64,000 nt of DNA from Diogma glabrata (Eukaryota > Arthropoda > Insecta > Diptera > Cylindrotomidae): NCBI GenBank assembly GCA_963693315.1, contig OY856187.1, positions 45,098,235 to 45,162,234 of the forward strand. Direction: 5' to 3'. Below the pieces are notes generated by a model. It saw only the letters and a program-made list of their open reading frames with translations. It ran no database searches and had not been told where the DNA came from. This document shows positions 1 through 11,342 of this stretch, piece by piece. Position numbers and translations under genes: made by a program. Within the stretch, counting starts at the first letter, position 1. Each line of letters begins with the position of its first letter.

Positions 1-515
1 AGTTTATAATATATTCGTAATCACACAACAGTTTGTATGTTATTTCGCGAATTGAAGTTTTCAAAATTTGGAAATTATTTACATACACTTTTGCTAATGC
101 TAACTACTAATCATTTGTATCGTGAAATTAAGTCTGATGATATCCTTACGTAAACGAAACAAATGTGATTTTTTTGCTGTAAATTTTGAGAAAAAAGTGT
201 TATACTAATTTTAATTATGTCGATCGGTTTCTCCCTTGTTTCTCTATTTCCAAAACAACACATGCATAGATGAACAAAATACATCTGTTTTTAGGAGCTT
301 GAACCCGTATCGTTTTGTAGAGCGTCAGTAACAAGTATTTTTCACGGCACTGGTACTATAATGATCTTTTTAAGGTCGATGAAATAAATTAGTTTTCAAA
401 GCACTAAAAAAAATTTTTAGATTTATTTTAAATTTTTTAAAACCATAAATGGCGGGAGGGGAGGGGTGTTATTACGCCAACTAAGTATGAACAAATATTT
501 GTTTTTCCCCAAACT
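1..515. other. Intergenic, nothing recognised
   Basis: AT-rich sequence with homopolymer runs. I see no open frame, inverted repeat or RNA gene that I can support. Confidence 0.5.
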
Positions 516-731
516 TTAGGCGCGTATACACCTGAGCTAAACTATGCGGACTATGTTTTTAAAAAAATAATGCGAACAATGTTTTTTAAAAAAAAAAAGT
601 AATGTTTCCGTTTTTATTTTATTTCTTAAACGTTTTGTTTCCGTAATGTTTTTTTCTATAATAACGTTATATATATTATTTTTTAAAAACATAGTTCGCA
701 TAGTTTAGCTCAGGCGTATAGCGCGTCTTAG
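516..731. repeat. Small MITE-like inverted repeat
   Basis: The left end (about 516-570) reads CACCTGAGCTAAACTATGCG followed by an A-rich tract. The right end (about 678-731) is its reverse complement with few changes, CGCATAGTTTAGCTCAGGCG. Arms are about 55 bp and the total is about 215 bp, with a T-rich centre and no ORF. This is the structure of a non-autonomous TIR element. No target duplication is obvious, so the superfamily is not assigned. Confidence 0.75.
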
Positions 732-1515
732 GAATGGATAGTGCTTTACGACAAAATATTCATTAATTTTTTTCAGATTTGTTTTATCCATCATGGCCAT
801 GGCTGTCACAAAATTCGATTTTTTTGCTAGACCATAAACGTGTAAATTTTGTGGCTAAAAATGGATACTGAACAAAAAACAGAATATAATTCTTTTCGTA
901 GATTACGATAAAAATATTTTTAAAACGTTTAGGTGTAGTTTTCACCCTTATTTCAATGGAGATTTCGAAAAGTATGGAACGCTTTTTATCTTTTATGTGT
1001 TTGTTCCTTTTTTGTATACTATTTTGTTAATGTTTTCTTCATAATGGACGTCGATAAAATTCGCTAAAACCTCGTTGTTTCACCTTTGGTTCTTTTAAGA
1101 GTCAGTTGCTGGTGGACGCCCATTATGCGACCAAATTTAATCAAAAGTAGATATAAAAAGGAGGGATTTTAAATAAGTACAAAAAATCGTGCCCTGCATC
1201 TTGAAACATCGATTTTAAGTATTCAACCCTTAAAATAAGGGTTAAAACTACCCAAAGATTCTAAAATATTAACATCGTAATCTATGAAAAAATTCTAATA
1301 AAGTGGTTTTTTTCAGATTGATGGTCGAGTCAAAAAATCGATTTTTGTAACCACCACTGACAACTTTGGTGTGGATAAAAAAATTGATGGCTTTTTTCTG
1401 GTAAAGCATTACCTACTCAATCTTAGTGAAATGCCCCATATGCAAGTGCATATTCGTGCATATGCATATACTATTCAAAACTATTCGAAATTCAATCACG
1501 TTTAATTTTTTTAAT
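732..1515. other. Intergenic, nothing recognised
   Basis: AT-rich, with only short stop-ridden frames. A small alternating GCATAT cluster lies near 1438-1470. No gene or element edge is evident. Confidence 0.5.
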
Positions 1516-1720
1516 TATTGTAATAAATTTATAAATAATTTTTATAATTATTAAATATTTATAGTCTTAAACATTATAGTCTTTTAAAATTTTCCCAACA
1601 TTCCGACCTTTCGGGTTATCATCATAGGATATATTTAGTTATATTTAAAATTATACAAAACAAATTTTTAAAAAATTTAACAAATAGTTGAAAAAATTAA
1701 ATTATTTTTAAAAAACAGAT
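1516..1720 (-). repeat. Dispersed repeat, partner of 5460-5640
   Basis: This stretch contains a block reading CGACCTTTCGGGTTATCATC followed by AT-rich sequence. It is the diverged reverse complement of 5460-5640 (there CTGATGATGACCTGAAATGT). The pair faces each other about 4 kb apart. The GATGATGACC...GGTCG-like core resembles the end module of many insect foldback or MITE families. Whether the two are ends of one element or separate copies cannot be decided by eye. Confidence 0.6.
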
Positions 1721-1782
1721 AAACAAACATAAAATGTTTAAAAAAAATTAACTGCACCTAACATATTTCATAACAGAAAACA

Positions 1783-1840
1783 GAATTTTATGATAAGGAA
1801 AAAAATTTTCATGCATTCTTTTTCCTTATCATAAAAATTC
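1783..1840. repeat. Short perfect hairpin
   Basis: TTTTATGATAAGGAAAAA is followed after about 15 bases by its reverse complement TTTTTCCTTATCATAAAA, giving a stem of about 20 bp. Just downstream (1855-1975) the motif GGCNGTAAAGT recurs about three times, once inside a further small palindrome (GTAAAGTTTAACTTTAC). It may be one foldback remnant. Confidence 0.6.
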
Positions 1841-2221
1841 TTTTTTCGGCAAAAGGCTGTAAAGTTTAACTTTACTGCCGCTAGGGAGCTAGTTAGTCTC
1901 ACTTTTTTGAGTTATAATGAAAGCGGCTGTAAAGTAACGCCATTTTAATTTTATTTTTACGGCGGCAGTAAAGTGGCATTTGTTATTTTGTTATTTTTTC
2001 TAACAAATTGTTTAACTATGACAACAAACCATAACAAATTGTTTGATTAGATAATGAAATTTTAAATTGGAGCCTGCTTTGGTAAAAAAATTTATATATA
2101 CAAATTTAAATATTTTTCAATTTTCGGACGTAATTATGACGGTAATAAATGATATTTATAAAAAATTGATGTAATAGGTTCATATTTATAAAAATTTAAA
2201 CGTTTGCCAAAAAATAGTGTA

Positions 2222-2316
2222 TTTAATTTGGAGATAAAGTGACTTTTTGTGTATCGTCTATAATTGTCTACTAATTATAGACTTAACACAAAATGTAGCA
2301 CTTTAGCTCCTAATTA
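2222..2316. repeat. 95-bp imperfect hairpin
   Basis: The left arm (AATTTGGAGATAAAGTGAC, then TGTGT..GTCTATAATT) and the right arm (AATTATAGAC..ACACA, then GCACTTTAGCTCCTAATT) are reverse complements with a few mismatches and a loop of about 8 bases. Its size and pairing resemble a small MITE or a pre-miRNA-like fold. Nothing in the sequence proves transcription. Confidence 0.6.
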
Positions 2317-3261
2317 AACTAGGTGACCAATGCAGAATGCAATTGATAAAAAGGAGCGAAGATATGTCCAATCCAAAAGATATGTCCGAAGATATGTTAC
2401 AATCCAAAAGAACTACAAGCTATAGTTTAATGTGTGGTAAATATTGCTGCATCTACCTCCGGCATAGATTCAGTGGAAAATCAATGAAAATTTTTTTAAA
2501 CGGATTTGAAACCGATATGTCTGACTACAACGATCGTATCGTGAATTTTGTCTATAAAAAGTACTTTAACAAAACGGCAAAGAAAAAAAGGTGAACGAAC
2601 CAAATAAAAACTCTTCCAGGTTGAAAACATGATCAAACTTGTTCATTCTAGGTAAAAGTGTGTTATTAAATTTTTTTTAAAATCAACTAATAATAAACTT
2701 TTATTTTTAGACTTTCAATATGCAGTTAAAAAAAAATAAATAAAAAATAAAAAAAAAAAAAATTATAAGAAAATAAAAAAAAAAACAAAAAAAAATTTAA
2801 TAATTTGTTTAAGTATTGTGAAAAGATGATATTACTTCGGTCTGAAAGACCTAAGTATTACATTCATGAGCCAAAAGTGAAGTTCTTACCCCCACTTTTT
2901 TTGGCATTTCTCGACATTTTAGGACCTACTGATTCTAAAAAAGCAAAAAAAAAATGTATGTCTGTCTGTCGACCGGCCGGCCGGCCGTCACAACCGACGA
3001 AATCTAGAAAACCGCTGGACGGATTTGAAAAATTTTTTTTTCTAAAAATAGGTTTACTTAATAGGAAGAGCCGAAAGGACGATGTGTTCGATAACTGTAC
3101 CGGAAGTGATTCAACAAAATCGAAAAGGTGTCAAAACAAGGAAATTTGCATATTTTTTGCTTAAAAAACGTTCATTTTAAGTGATTACGAGTAGGAACAT
3201 TGAATTTGGAGAAATCTTGATGGTCGGGATTGGTATGTGAGACCAAAATCTAGATTATTGC

Positions 3262-3890
3262 ATTATAAGTTTGTCAAAAAAATGTTGTCAAGTGTGTCAA
3301 AAGAAAGATTTTTATTTATTGTTTTACCCAATTTTTTGGAAAAAAAATAAAATTAATTGTTTGTTTGAAAAGAAGTTTTATTATTATTATTGAGAATTAT
3401 GGCATTATAAAAAAATGTTGTCAAGTGTGTCAAAAGAAAGATTCTTATTTATTTTTTTACCCAATTTTTTTGGAAAAAAAGAAAATTGTTGGTTTGAAAT
3501 GAAATTTTATTATTATTATTGAGAATTATGGCATTATAAGTTTGTCAAAAAAATGTTGTCAAGTGTGTCAAAAGATTTTTAATTAGTTTTTTAGCCAATT
3601 TTTTGGAAAAAAATAAAATTGTTTCTTTGAAATGAAATTTTATTATTATTATTGAGAATTATGGCATTAAAAGTCTGTCAAAAAATGTTGTCAAGTGTGT
3701 CAAAAGAAAAGTTTTTATTTATTTTTTATCCAATTTTTTACAAAAAAATAAAATTAATGATTTGTGACATGATATTTTATTATTATTATAGAGAATTATG
3801 GCATTATAAGTTTGTCAAAAAATAATGTCAAGTGTGTCAAAAAATGGTTTCATTTATTTTTTTAGCTAATTTTTTGGAAGAAATGTAGCT
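3262..3890 (+). repeat. 130-bp tandem repeat within family A
   Basis: The units carry TTGTCAAGTGTGTCAAAAG, an ATTTATTTTTT tract, a CCAATTTTTTGGAAAAAA tract, a (TTA)n tract and GAGAATTATGGCATTATAAG. Unit starts near 3262, 3401, 3530, 3660 and 3800 give about five copies of 130-140 bp. The same unit in reverse orientation fills 16430-16870 and 49860-50340. Confidence 0.8.
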
Positions 3891-3929
3891 GTTTTTATGA
3901 CGTAAATGTAATTTAAAATGAAATTGGAC

Positions 3930-4330
3930 ATGGAAATTTTTGAATTTGTTATAGTTTTGCAAATATTTTTGGAATTTTGAAAAAGTTTGTATTTTTGATT
4001 TTGTAATAATTTTTACAATATTTTTAGAATTTCGGCAAAAGTTTTAATTTTTGATTTTGTAAGAATTTTTGGAATATTTTTAGAATTTTGGAAAATTTTT
4101 AATTTTTGATATTATTATAATTTTTGGAATTTTGAAAAAATTTTCAATTTTTGATTTTGTAATAATTTTTGCAATATATTTAGAATGTTGGAAAAAGTTT
4201 GAATTTTTAAGAATTTTTGAAATATTATTGGAATTTAGAAAAAATTTAAATATTTGATATTCTAATTTTTGGAATATTTTTGGAATTTTGAAAAAGTTTG
4301 GTTTTATTTGATTTAACAATATTTTTGGAA
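3930..4330 (+). repeat. 60-bp tandem repeat within family A
   Basis: The repeated theme is ATTTTTGATTTTGTAATAAT, then TTTTTGCAATATTTTTAGAA and TTTTGGAAAAAGTTT. There are about six to seven diverged units of about 55-65 bp. The same array occurs inverted at 15950-16330 and 46500-47080, and forward at 49024-49240. Short ORFs read from it are artefacts of low complexity. Confidence 0.75.
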
Positions 4331-4834
4331 TTTTGATTATAATTTTCCGGCAACGTATTGATGTTTCGTGTTAGTTTTGTAATAAATTTTTAAACAGAGA
4401 TAAAAAATACTAGTACTTTAACAAAGAGTTATGTTTGATATACATCGCTGCCCAAAACAAAAACCATGTCCTCATAAAAGTTTTTTTCCGAAAACAATAT
4501 CAAAATCCTTAACCCAGACCGAAGTCTTGATATCTCAGAGCTGTGTTTCAGCCCCTCCATATTTTTCCCATTGAAAGTCTATGGGAACCGTTTTTCTATG
4601 ATTATTCCTCCGTGGTATGTCTATTTTTCAATATTTTTTTTGTAAACCATCTATGACTAGATGTCGTCTTACATGCAAAATATCATTTTGATATCATTAA
4701 TAGTTTGGGAGGAGTATGGCGACAATTGAAAGTCCGAATCGGGGAAGAATGGAGCTACGATCGCTTCGCTCCAATAATATATACTATTTTCTGTTATGAA
4801 ATATTATTTTATGTGCAGTTCGTTCTTTTTACAT

Positions 4835-5432
4835 CCCGAGCAGAAATTTGTCAGGGCTCAAGTAAGGCCCTGATCAGGTTTGCCCTAACCCGGATCAGGC
4901 ATTGGTAGGACAGCCTGATTGGGCCCTGATCATGAGTGTAACGCTTTCGCCCTATCAGGTCCCGATTGGGATTACCGGATCAGACCCTGATTGGGATAAT
5001 TGGATCAGGCCCTGATTGGGATACCCGGACCAGACCCTGATATATATTTATATATTATATACATAAATTAATCAAATTAAAATAAACAAATTACAATGGA
5101 AAAAATTAAAACATACATACCACCTTAATGACTATTATTATAGTCTTTCAGCCGAGAAGCTATAACTAAAATATACATGAAACGATTTTAACTATATATT
5201 TCTAAAATGGATAATACTCTAGTGAATTTTAACCAATTGAAATTTCAGCTAGGGGTCAAATACGAGAAACCTGATCCGGGCCGGATGTATTCAAATAAGG
5301 TTAACCCTAAAAGGGTATTCTAAACCAGGCCCACATCAGCTTGCTCTAATAGAGATTGCCCTTGTAGGACTGACCAGGCCCTGATCACGACCTGACTGTA
5401 TTCAGGTTTTCCCTAACTAATTTCTGCTCGGG
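4835..5432. repeat. 598-bp MITE with CCCGAGCAG ends
   Basis: The terminal inverted repeats are CCCGAGCAGAAATT at the left and AATTTCTGCTCGGG at the right, followed inwards by GT(C/T)AGGG. Just inside the left end are about three tandem units of about 38 bp built on CTGATTGGGAT and CCGGATCAG (4945-5040). The right end has more GGCCCTGATCA-like motifs. The ends are much more GC-rich than the surroundings and the middle is AT-rich without an ORF. The flanking bases (ACAT and ATAT) do not give a clear target duplication. Confidence 0.8.
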
Positions 5433-5459
5433 ATATGTTATGTTTGTTTATCTGTTTTT

Positions 5460-5640
5460 TTTAAACTTTTAATTTTTTCAACTATTTGCTAAATTTTTAA
5501 AAAAAATTGTTTCATGTAATGTTTAATATAACTAAATATATCCCCTGATGATGACCTGAAATGTCGAAATATTGGGAAAAATTTAAAAAATTAAATAGTT
5601 TATAATTAAGCTGTTTTTCAGAAATAAATAATTTTTAGTT
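5460..5640 (+). repeat. Dispersed repeat, partner of 1516-1720
   Basis: It contains TATCCCCTGATGATGACCTG then AAATGTCGAAATATTGGG, the reverse complement of the block at 1590-1640. AT-rich flanks are also shared in inverted order. See the 1516-1720 entry. Confidence 0.6.
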
Positions 5641-7817
5641 CTGCAGTTGGAAAAAATTTGTACCTTTTTAGTAGTAACGGCACTAATAATACTTTTTGTG
5701 ATGCGTCTGTGGTTGTTGGCCTTGGTTCGATCAATTTGGAAAATATAACAAAAGTGCATTATAAAATAATCTATTATTAGTTTAAAAGATAATATATTTA
5801 TAAAAATATAATGTAAAAAATTAAATACGTGTCCATTTGATAGAAAATATCTATTTCACTCCTGTACTCCGAATTTGATATTTTACATACGTTTAAGCTT
5901 AAAATTATGCTAATAGGGAATGTCTTGACAGAAACCATTGTTAAATCAGGATGACTGAACGAGCTGACGCGGTAAACATATGAAGTGTAGATCTTATTTT
6001 AAATTCTATTGATGCTCAGTGTTTTGGTTCGTGTTCCCTAGTCCCTTCATATGTGTTCAGTCAGAAAAACAATTTATTTGCTCCGAGTCGATCCAACTCA
6101 AATGATGTTTTCAAAAACGTTAAGTGAAATTATTGTTTATTCTTTTGTTCATATTTATTGGTGACCCCGATGTATTATTAGTGTTCGTGGTAGTTATGAG
6201 TTGGGACTCTAAAAGTATACCATAGAGCACAGTAGATTGAAAAATTATTATCTAATAAATATAAATATTTCTACTGGTATTACTTGGGTCTTAACAGTCC
6301 AAGTTTCTTCCTTTCAGTTTTATTTCATTTAGGTTAGGACTGTTAGGTTAAAAAATATTATCACAATTCTAGGTTCTAACATCGATTCATCTGTCTTCCT
6401 TCTTTAAGGTATAATATGATGGAGTTAACATAAGGACGTCAGTTGGACTGGACTGGATTATGCCAGGTAATTTTTTTTCTTAACACAATACATAGTTAGA
6501 AGAAATAATATTAACTGTCCGAGCAAGAGTTGGCGTTATTTTCAGCACTAATAGATATAATCACTTAACACCTACGACTTCCCTTATTTTACATAAAACT
6601 GAGTAGCCTTTTAAGTGATATCATAGTTTTATTAATTTTCGATTTCTATATTAATGAACCTTAAAAGTTTTGTAATAAATTTTATTCATACCTGATAAAT
6701 CATATAAACGTTTTTACAGTTAAATAAATTAATATACATACCGAAGACGTTTGACAGGTCAATGTTATTCTAAAATTTTGATTAAAATTATCATTAAAAA
6801 TATTCAAATTTTGTCAACAAATACTTAAAGTTCAAACTATCAACTATATCGATTCCACCCCACCATTAAAAATTTGCAATATTGAACAAAACACTAACTT
6901 TGATTAGAAGATTAAATCGTCCAATTAAAATCTAATCTGTTGTCCATTATATGTAATTGTTATTTAGGAAAAAAATGTTCCTTGTGTTTCCCTTTTTTCG
7001 TGATCAAACAAAGAAAAATCCCTTATTATTATATTACGTTTTAAGTTGTAAAGAATTCAATTCACTTTGATGCGTCGTCGTCGTTCATTTATTTCACCCA
7101 TAAGCGATGGAAAACGAAATACAAACAACAAAAAAATTGAGTTTAATCGGAAAAGATTAAAAGATATTTCTTTTTATAACTTTAGTAACTTTAATTTCGA
7201 TTATAATCATCATCTGTCATTTTGAGTCATTTGAAGGAAAATAGAAAACACAATATAAAGGAAATGAAACGGAAAGATTGCGTTTAAGATAGGTTTGAAT
7301 TAAGAAAGAGATTTCACTAGTTGAGGAGTCACTTGTCAGTTGTTTTTAATGCTTTTACAAAGATTATATGATGCCGGTGGGTTCAGACATGTAGAAAGTT
7401 AATACTGGACTTCGTCTATTGTGTATCTATTTTTGGTTTTCTTTGATACTACCATGTCACAGTGTTTTTGTTTCAACAACCCAAGAAAGTTAAAGGAAGA
7501 GAAACTGTCGTTGAGTCTTCTATAATGTACTTAGAAAAGGAAAACATTTTTTAGGCAATAAATCTAAGCAAAACTGTCTCTAATTACAAGCTTGATTATT
7601 GGTCGCCATATGCAAAAAACAATGAACCTTCAAAGATGAATTAGTGTATAATTTTAAAGGCTTTACTGTGAAAAATATAATAAAAATCTAAGATTTTACA
7701 GTGTATGTATATCGAATAAAAATATAAAAACTTAAATTAATGCCACAATGGGAGCTCAAACTATTCGAAACATTTAATCATAGTTTTTAGCTATAAAGGA
7801 AGATAAAAAATTTAATG
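5641..7817. other. 2.2 kb without recognisable features
   Basis: AT-rich sequence with no ORF above about 60 codons that looks coding and no clear inverted or tandem repeat. It could include introns or untranslated sequence of a host gene lying outside the window, but nothing shows that. Confidence 0.45.
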
Positions 7818-7825
7818 GTTCTATG
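7818..7825. repeat. Left target-site duplication of hAT element
   Basis: GTTCTATG, identical to 10028-10035 across the 2.2-kb element. Confidence 0.8.
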
Positions 7826-10027
7826 TAGGGTTACCAACTGTTGAAAGCGTGCGACCCGGAGATTTTATAATATACAAAAATATAATTCAACTAGGAGACC
7901 CCTGTACATTTGCACAAATTTTAGAACAAATATTTTTTAAAACCTGAAATAAAATCACAATCCAAAGTAAAACGTCTATTAGTGGAGTCAAATTAGCATT
8001 TTATATTGATGTAAGAGCAAAGTTGAATTTTTTTTTTGTTTTATGTTAAGGACATAAAAGTTAGTAGGCATGTAATTATTTAGCAAATTTGGAGGTCCGG
8101 AAGTGCCTCAAAAATGGCAAAAACTGGTTTTTTGGTGTTTTTTGAGTAGGTCGCTTCACTATTTTTGAAATATTTCGGGCTCTAATGATCATAAAAAAAA
8201 AACAAAAAATGCAAAATGTTTGTGATTAAATTTCAAATCCATCTAGGAGGGTTAGATACTTTAAAAGTGTAACCTAACCTCAAAAAACCGAATCGCGTGA
8301 CTTTTTTATTTTTTTTACTAAATTTATGATAAGGGGCGGAAAAATCGTCGAATTTTCATAAAAATTTCAGGAAACATGTATTTTAATATTCTCAATATGG
8401 AATTTAATTTTTATGAAAAAATTTTAATTTTTTCGGCCACAATTGGCATTTTTCGTTAAATTTGGCAAATGGTGCCATTTTATGAGAAGTCATCCAAAAT
8501 AAAAATTTTTTTTTTTAATCTGTACTTTTTTTTATCTACCTTAACTTAAGTATAATTAAAATTATGTTGCCTTAATTTAAATGTCCATTTTTGGGCATGA
8601 AAAAAAAACATTAATTTTGGCATTTTTTTGACATTTTACCATATATTCGGAATTATTTATGCTATTATCATGTATTTTGCATAAAAGTGAAATATGCAAT
8701 TCAAATTAATAAAAAATAATTTTTAAAATTATACATAACCTACAAATCTTTTTTTTCTTGCAGTGCCCTAAATTGCTTTTAGCGACCTACTCAAAAAACA
8801 CCAAAAAACCAGTTTTTGCCATTTTTGAGGCACTTCCGGACCTCCAAATTTGCTAAATAATTACATGCCTACTAACTTTTATGTCCTTAACATAAAACAA
8901 AAAAAAAATTCAACTTTGCTCTTACATCAAATATATCACTTTTTTTTACTAATTTGACTCCACTATATCCGCAAGCAAAGCATAAATTGAAATTGAAATG
9001 AGAATAAAATTTGGAAGACATCGAAACCTCCTAAATCATAGCCCCACTGATTCAAGCCATTTGCAATAAACAATGAACATTGCCATATGCAAAAAAATGG
9101 TGTTTTTGAATAAATCCATTTGAATGTTTTTTATATGGAGTTTGATTTTTCTGATTGGCGTTATGGCGATTTTTGGAATTTTTTTTATATTAAGTTTTTA
9201 TTTCAAAATTGCGCAACAAGCTCACGATTTTGTTTGTGCTAAAAATGAGTTAGGCTTCTATATCGGGGGTTTTGAAGAAATTCAAAAAATTTCGTTTTTT
9301 TTTTCGTTTATTTTAGTCTTTTTTGATTTTTTATACCTTTTTGTATTCTCTTCTTTTTCTCTTCTATATTCTCTTCTTTCCTATGGCTACGCTTTTTCGT
9401 GACTTGTGTATTATATATATGATAAAAATTTAATTTAATTTAATGTCCATGAAATTAATACAGCATAATCTGCATTTTCCTGTAAACCCGTTAACTTTTT
9501 CGAGCCCCTCATAGTTTTGATTTTTCAACCATTCGTTATTGAACGAGATGTAATAACATTTTCTTTTATTGTCATTGTTTTGTTTGGGATTATTTTCATT
9601 TGACTGATATTTATTATTTAATAGTAAAATTAACATACGCACAGTTTTATATGGGCAACTAATTAAATTCAAATGTCAAAACCATTCAAAATTAACAACA
9701 AAAAACTATTAAATTAACATTAACCCAATATAGACATATAACATCAATTAGCTTATACGTAATATGGAAAAACAAAATATCCAATGAACCAACATAAATA
9801 ATCAAAAAACTCATTGCAAAACTAAACTCGAACGTTTTCTAAAACACAGTTTCGTGTTTTTTGTTTTCAAACGAACTCTGTTTATGTGAATTGAAAGAAA
9901 TTTGACATTTTTTTATTTTTTATGTAATTATTATTTCGCCCGGAGATTTGCCTTCCAAACCCTGAGCCCGGAGATTTGCCGGCAAACCCTGAGTCTCCGG
10001 GTGAAAAATACTCAGTTGGTAACCCTA
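7826..10027. mobile_element. Non-autonomous hAT-like element with 8-bp TSD
   Basis: The terminal inverted repeats are TAGGGTTACCAACTG (7826-7840) and CAGTTGGTAACCCTA (10013-10027). Immediately outside, GTTCTATG is present on both sides (7818-7825 and 10028-10035). An 8-bp target duplication with TIRs of this kind is the hAT hallmark. A second TIR element (7981-8964) sits inside. Near the right end, CCCGGAGATTTGCC occurs twice (about 9939 and 9966). I see no transposase: the 92-codon frame at 9124-9402 is Phe-rich low complexity. The element is therefore probably deleted or non-autonomous. Confidence 0.85.
7981..8964. mobile_element. TIR element nested in the hAT element
   Basis: The outer ends are AGTGGAGTCAAATTAG and CTAATTTGACTCCACT. 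Inward, about 150 bp on each side (8008-8152 and 8784-8932) are almost perfect reverse complements, including GGAGGTCCGGAAGTGCCTC. The roughly 630-bp centre is AT-rich and has no coding frame. A 3-bp TAT lies on both flanks if the terminal T/A pair is counted as part of the element. It must have inserted after the surrounding hAT-like element. Confidence 0.85.
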
Positions 10028-10035
10028 GTTCTATG
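10028..10035. repeat. Right target-site duplication of hAT element
   Basis: GTTCTATG, identical to 7818-7825. Confidence 0.8.
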
Positions 10036-10326
10036 TCAATAGTTCAACTGAGCAAACTTGGATTTATTTAATGTTGAAAATATCTTACATATTAATACGC
10101 TAAAAAAGTAAAAAAAAACTTTGAGGATCCTAAGGCTTTTTTACTCGCAGATGGATTCATTTCAAATTTTCACTGCTAACTGATATTAGTGTAACTTAGA
10201 TTATAAAGATTTTTCACACAAATCGGATCATAAATAAAAAAGTTATAGACGAACTAAAATGTTTTTTTGAATTTAACGGCCCCTCCCCCATACAATATGA
10301 AATGGACTTGCCCAAATCATATATTT

Positions 10327-10897
10327 TTTTTCACAAAAACGATACGATGTTATTTTGTTATTCTTTTATACATTGTAATTTGTATTTTATTTGAGTCTTC
10401 TTATAAATATCTAAGGAAGAGTAATAGTATTGGTGAAGTTTGATAGTGTTTGCATTCTAGCTGGGTGGTATTGTTCACAATTTGCATATTTATATTCTCA
10501 TTTTTCAAAACAAATAAAGAAATAATAAATGTTACATATAAATTTTAAAGCCTAATATGTTTGAATAAAATATTTCCTTATATTTCCAAATATATATATT
10601 TTTATTGTCCATAGAACACAAATTTTAATCATATCGAATTATTTTAAGAACACCTTATATTCGCCTGTGATAGCGTTTGAAATTTTATTTGACAACGATG
10701 GATTAAGAAAAATTACATTAACGATACGATGTTATTTTGTTATTCTTTTATACATTTTATTTTAGTCTTTTTATGTACGTTGATGTGAATGCATGTGAAA
10801 ATTTTGTTCTGTTTTTATATTTTTTTTTCACAAAAACGATACGATGTTATTCTTTTATACATTGTAATTTGTATTTTATTTTAGTCTTCTTATAAAT
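10327..10897 (+). repeat. Three direct repeats of about 80 bp
   Basis: Copies at about 10327-10415, 10721-10780 and 10827-10897 share ACGATACGATGTTATT, TATTCTTTTATACATT and ATTTTATTT(T/G)AGTCTT. The third copy runs straight into the foldback at 10895, whose insertion interrupts the homology to the first copy (TATAAATATCTAAGG). Confidence 0.75.
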
Positions 10898-11342
10898 ACT
10901 AGGAGGGCCCGGCGTGCTTCGCTACGCTTATAAATAAAGTTTTTGCGTAGACATTTTGTTGACGTAGAAGCAATGATTTCAAAAAGTGGTAATGAGAAAT
11001 GCTAGCATATAATTTTTAATTTTTCTTTTTAAATATATGAATGAAAAATAATCAGAACTCTAGCTGATCAGTTCGGATATATGAAAAATTAGCGATCAAA
11101 TAAGTTAGAGATCAAATAAGCTTACTTGAAAACTTATTTGATCGCTAATTTTTCATATATCCGAACTGATCAGCTAGAGTTCTGATTATTTTTCATGCAT
11201 ATATTTAAAAAGAAAAATTAAAAATTATATGCTAGCATTTCTCATTACCACTTTTTGAAATCATTGCTTCTACGTCAGCAAAATGTCTACGCAAAAACTT
11301 TATTTATAAGCGTAGCGAAGCACGACGGGCCCTCCTAGTATT
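10895..11342. mobile_element. 448-bp near-perfect foldback MITE
   Basis: The left arm 10895-11106 and right arm 11133-11342 are nearly identical inverted repeats with a loop of about 26 bp. The ends read ACTAGGAGGGCCC then CGTGCTTCGCTACGC, matched by GCGTAGCGAAGCACG and GGGCCCTCCTAGT. Only a few mismatches separate the arms, so the copy is young or recently homogenised. No coding frame is present. The GC-rich tips stand out from the AT-rich flanks. Confidence 0.9.

Larger units (their letters stand above)
2834..4565 (+). repeat. Family A repeat, full-length copy A
   Basis: It begins ACTTCGGTCTGAAAGACC and ends near CAGACCGAAGT at 4515-4525, so ACTTCGGTCTG acts as a terminal inverted repeat. 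A further conserved tail, GATATCTCAGAGCTGTG then CAGCCCCTCCAT, runs to about 4565. Order inside: a GC-rich GGCCGGCCGGCCG block near 2975-2988; a unique 250-bp stretch; about five tandem units of about 130 bp; about six to seven tandem units of about 60 bp; and a conserved 200-bp end. Related copies lie at 15718-17247, 46152-47484, 49024-49565 and 49680-50640, with fragments at 18706, 31180 and 63411. No ORF is credible. The structure resembles minisatellite-bearing non-autonomous elements, but I do not recognise the family. Confidence 0.85.

Noticed and set aside
2805..3164. 119-codon ORF with an RPAGRPS segment
   Set aside because: It is translated from the family A end and GGCCGG block. Other copies of the repeat do not keep the frame.
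9124..9402. 92-codon hydrophobic ORF inside the hAT-like element
   Set aside because: It is Phe/Leu-rich because of T-runs. It has no transposase motif and is more likely chance.
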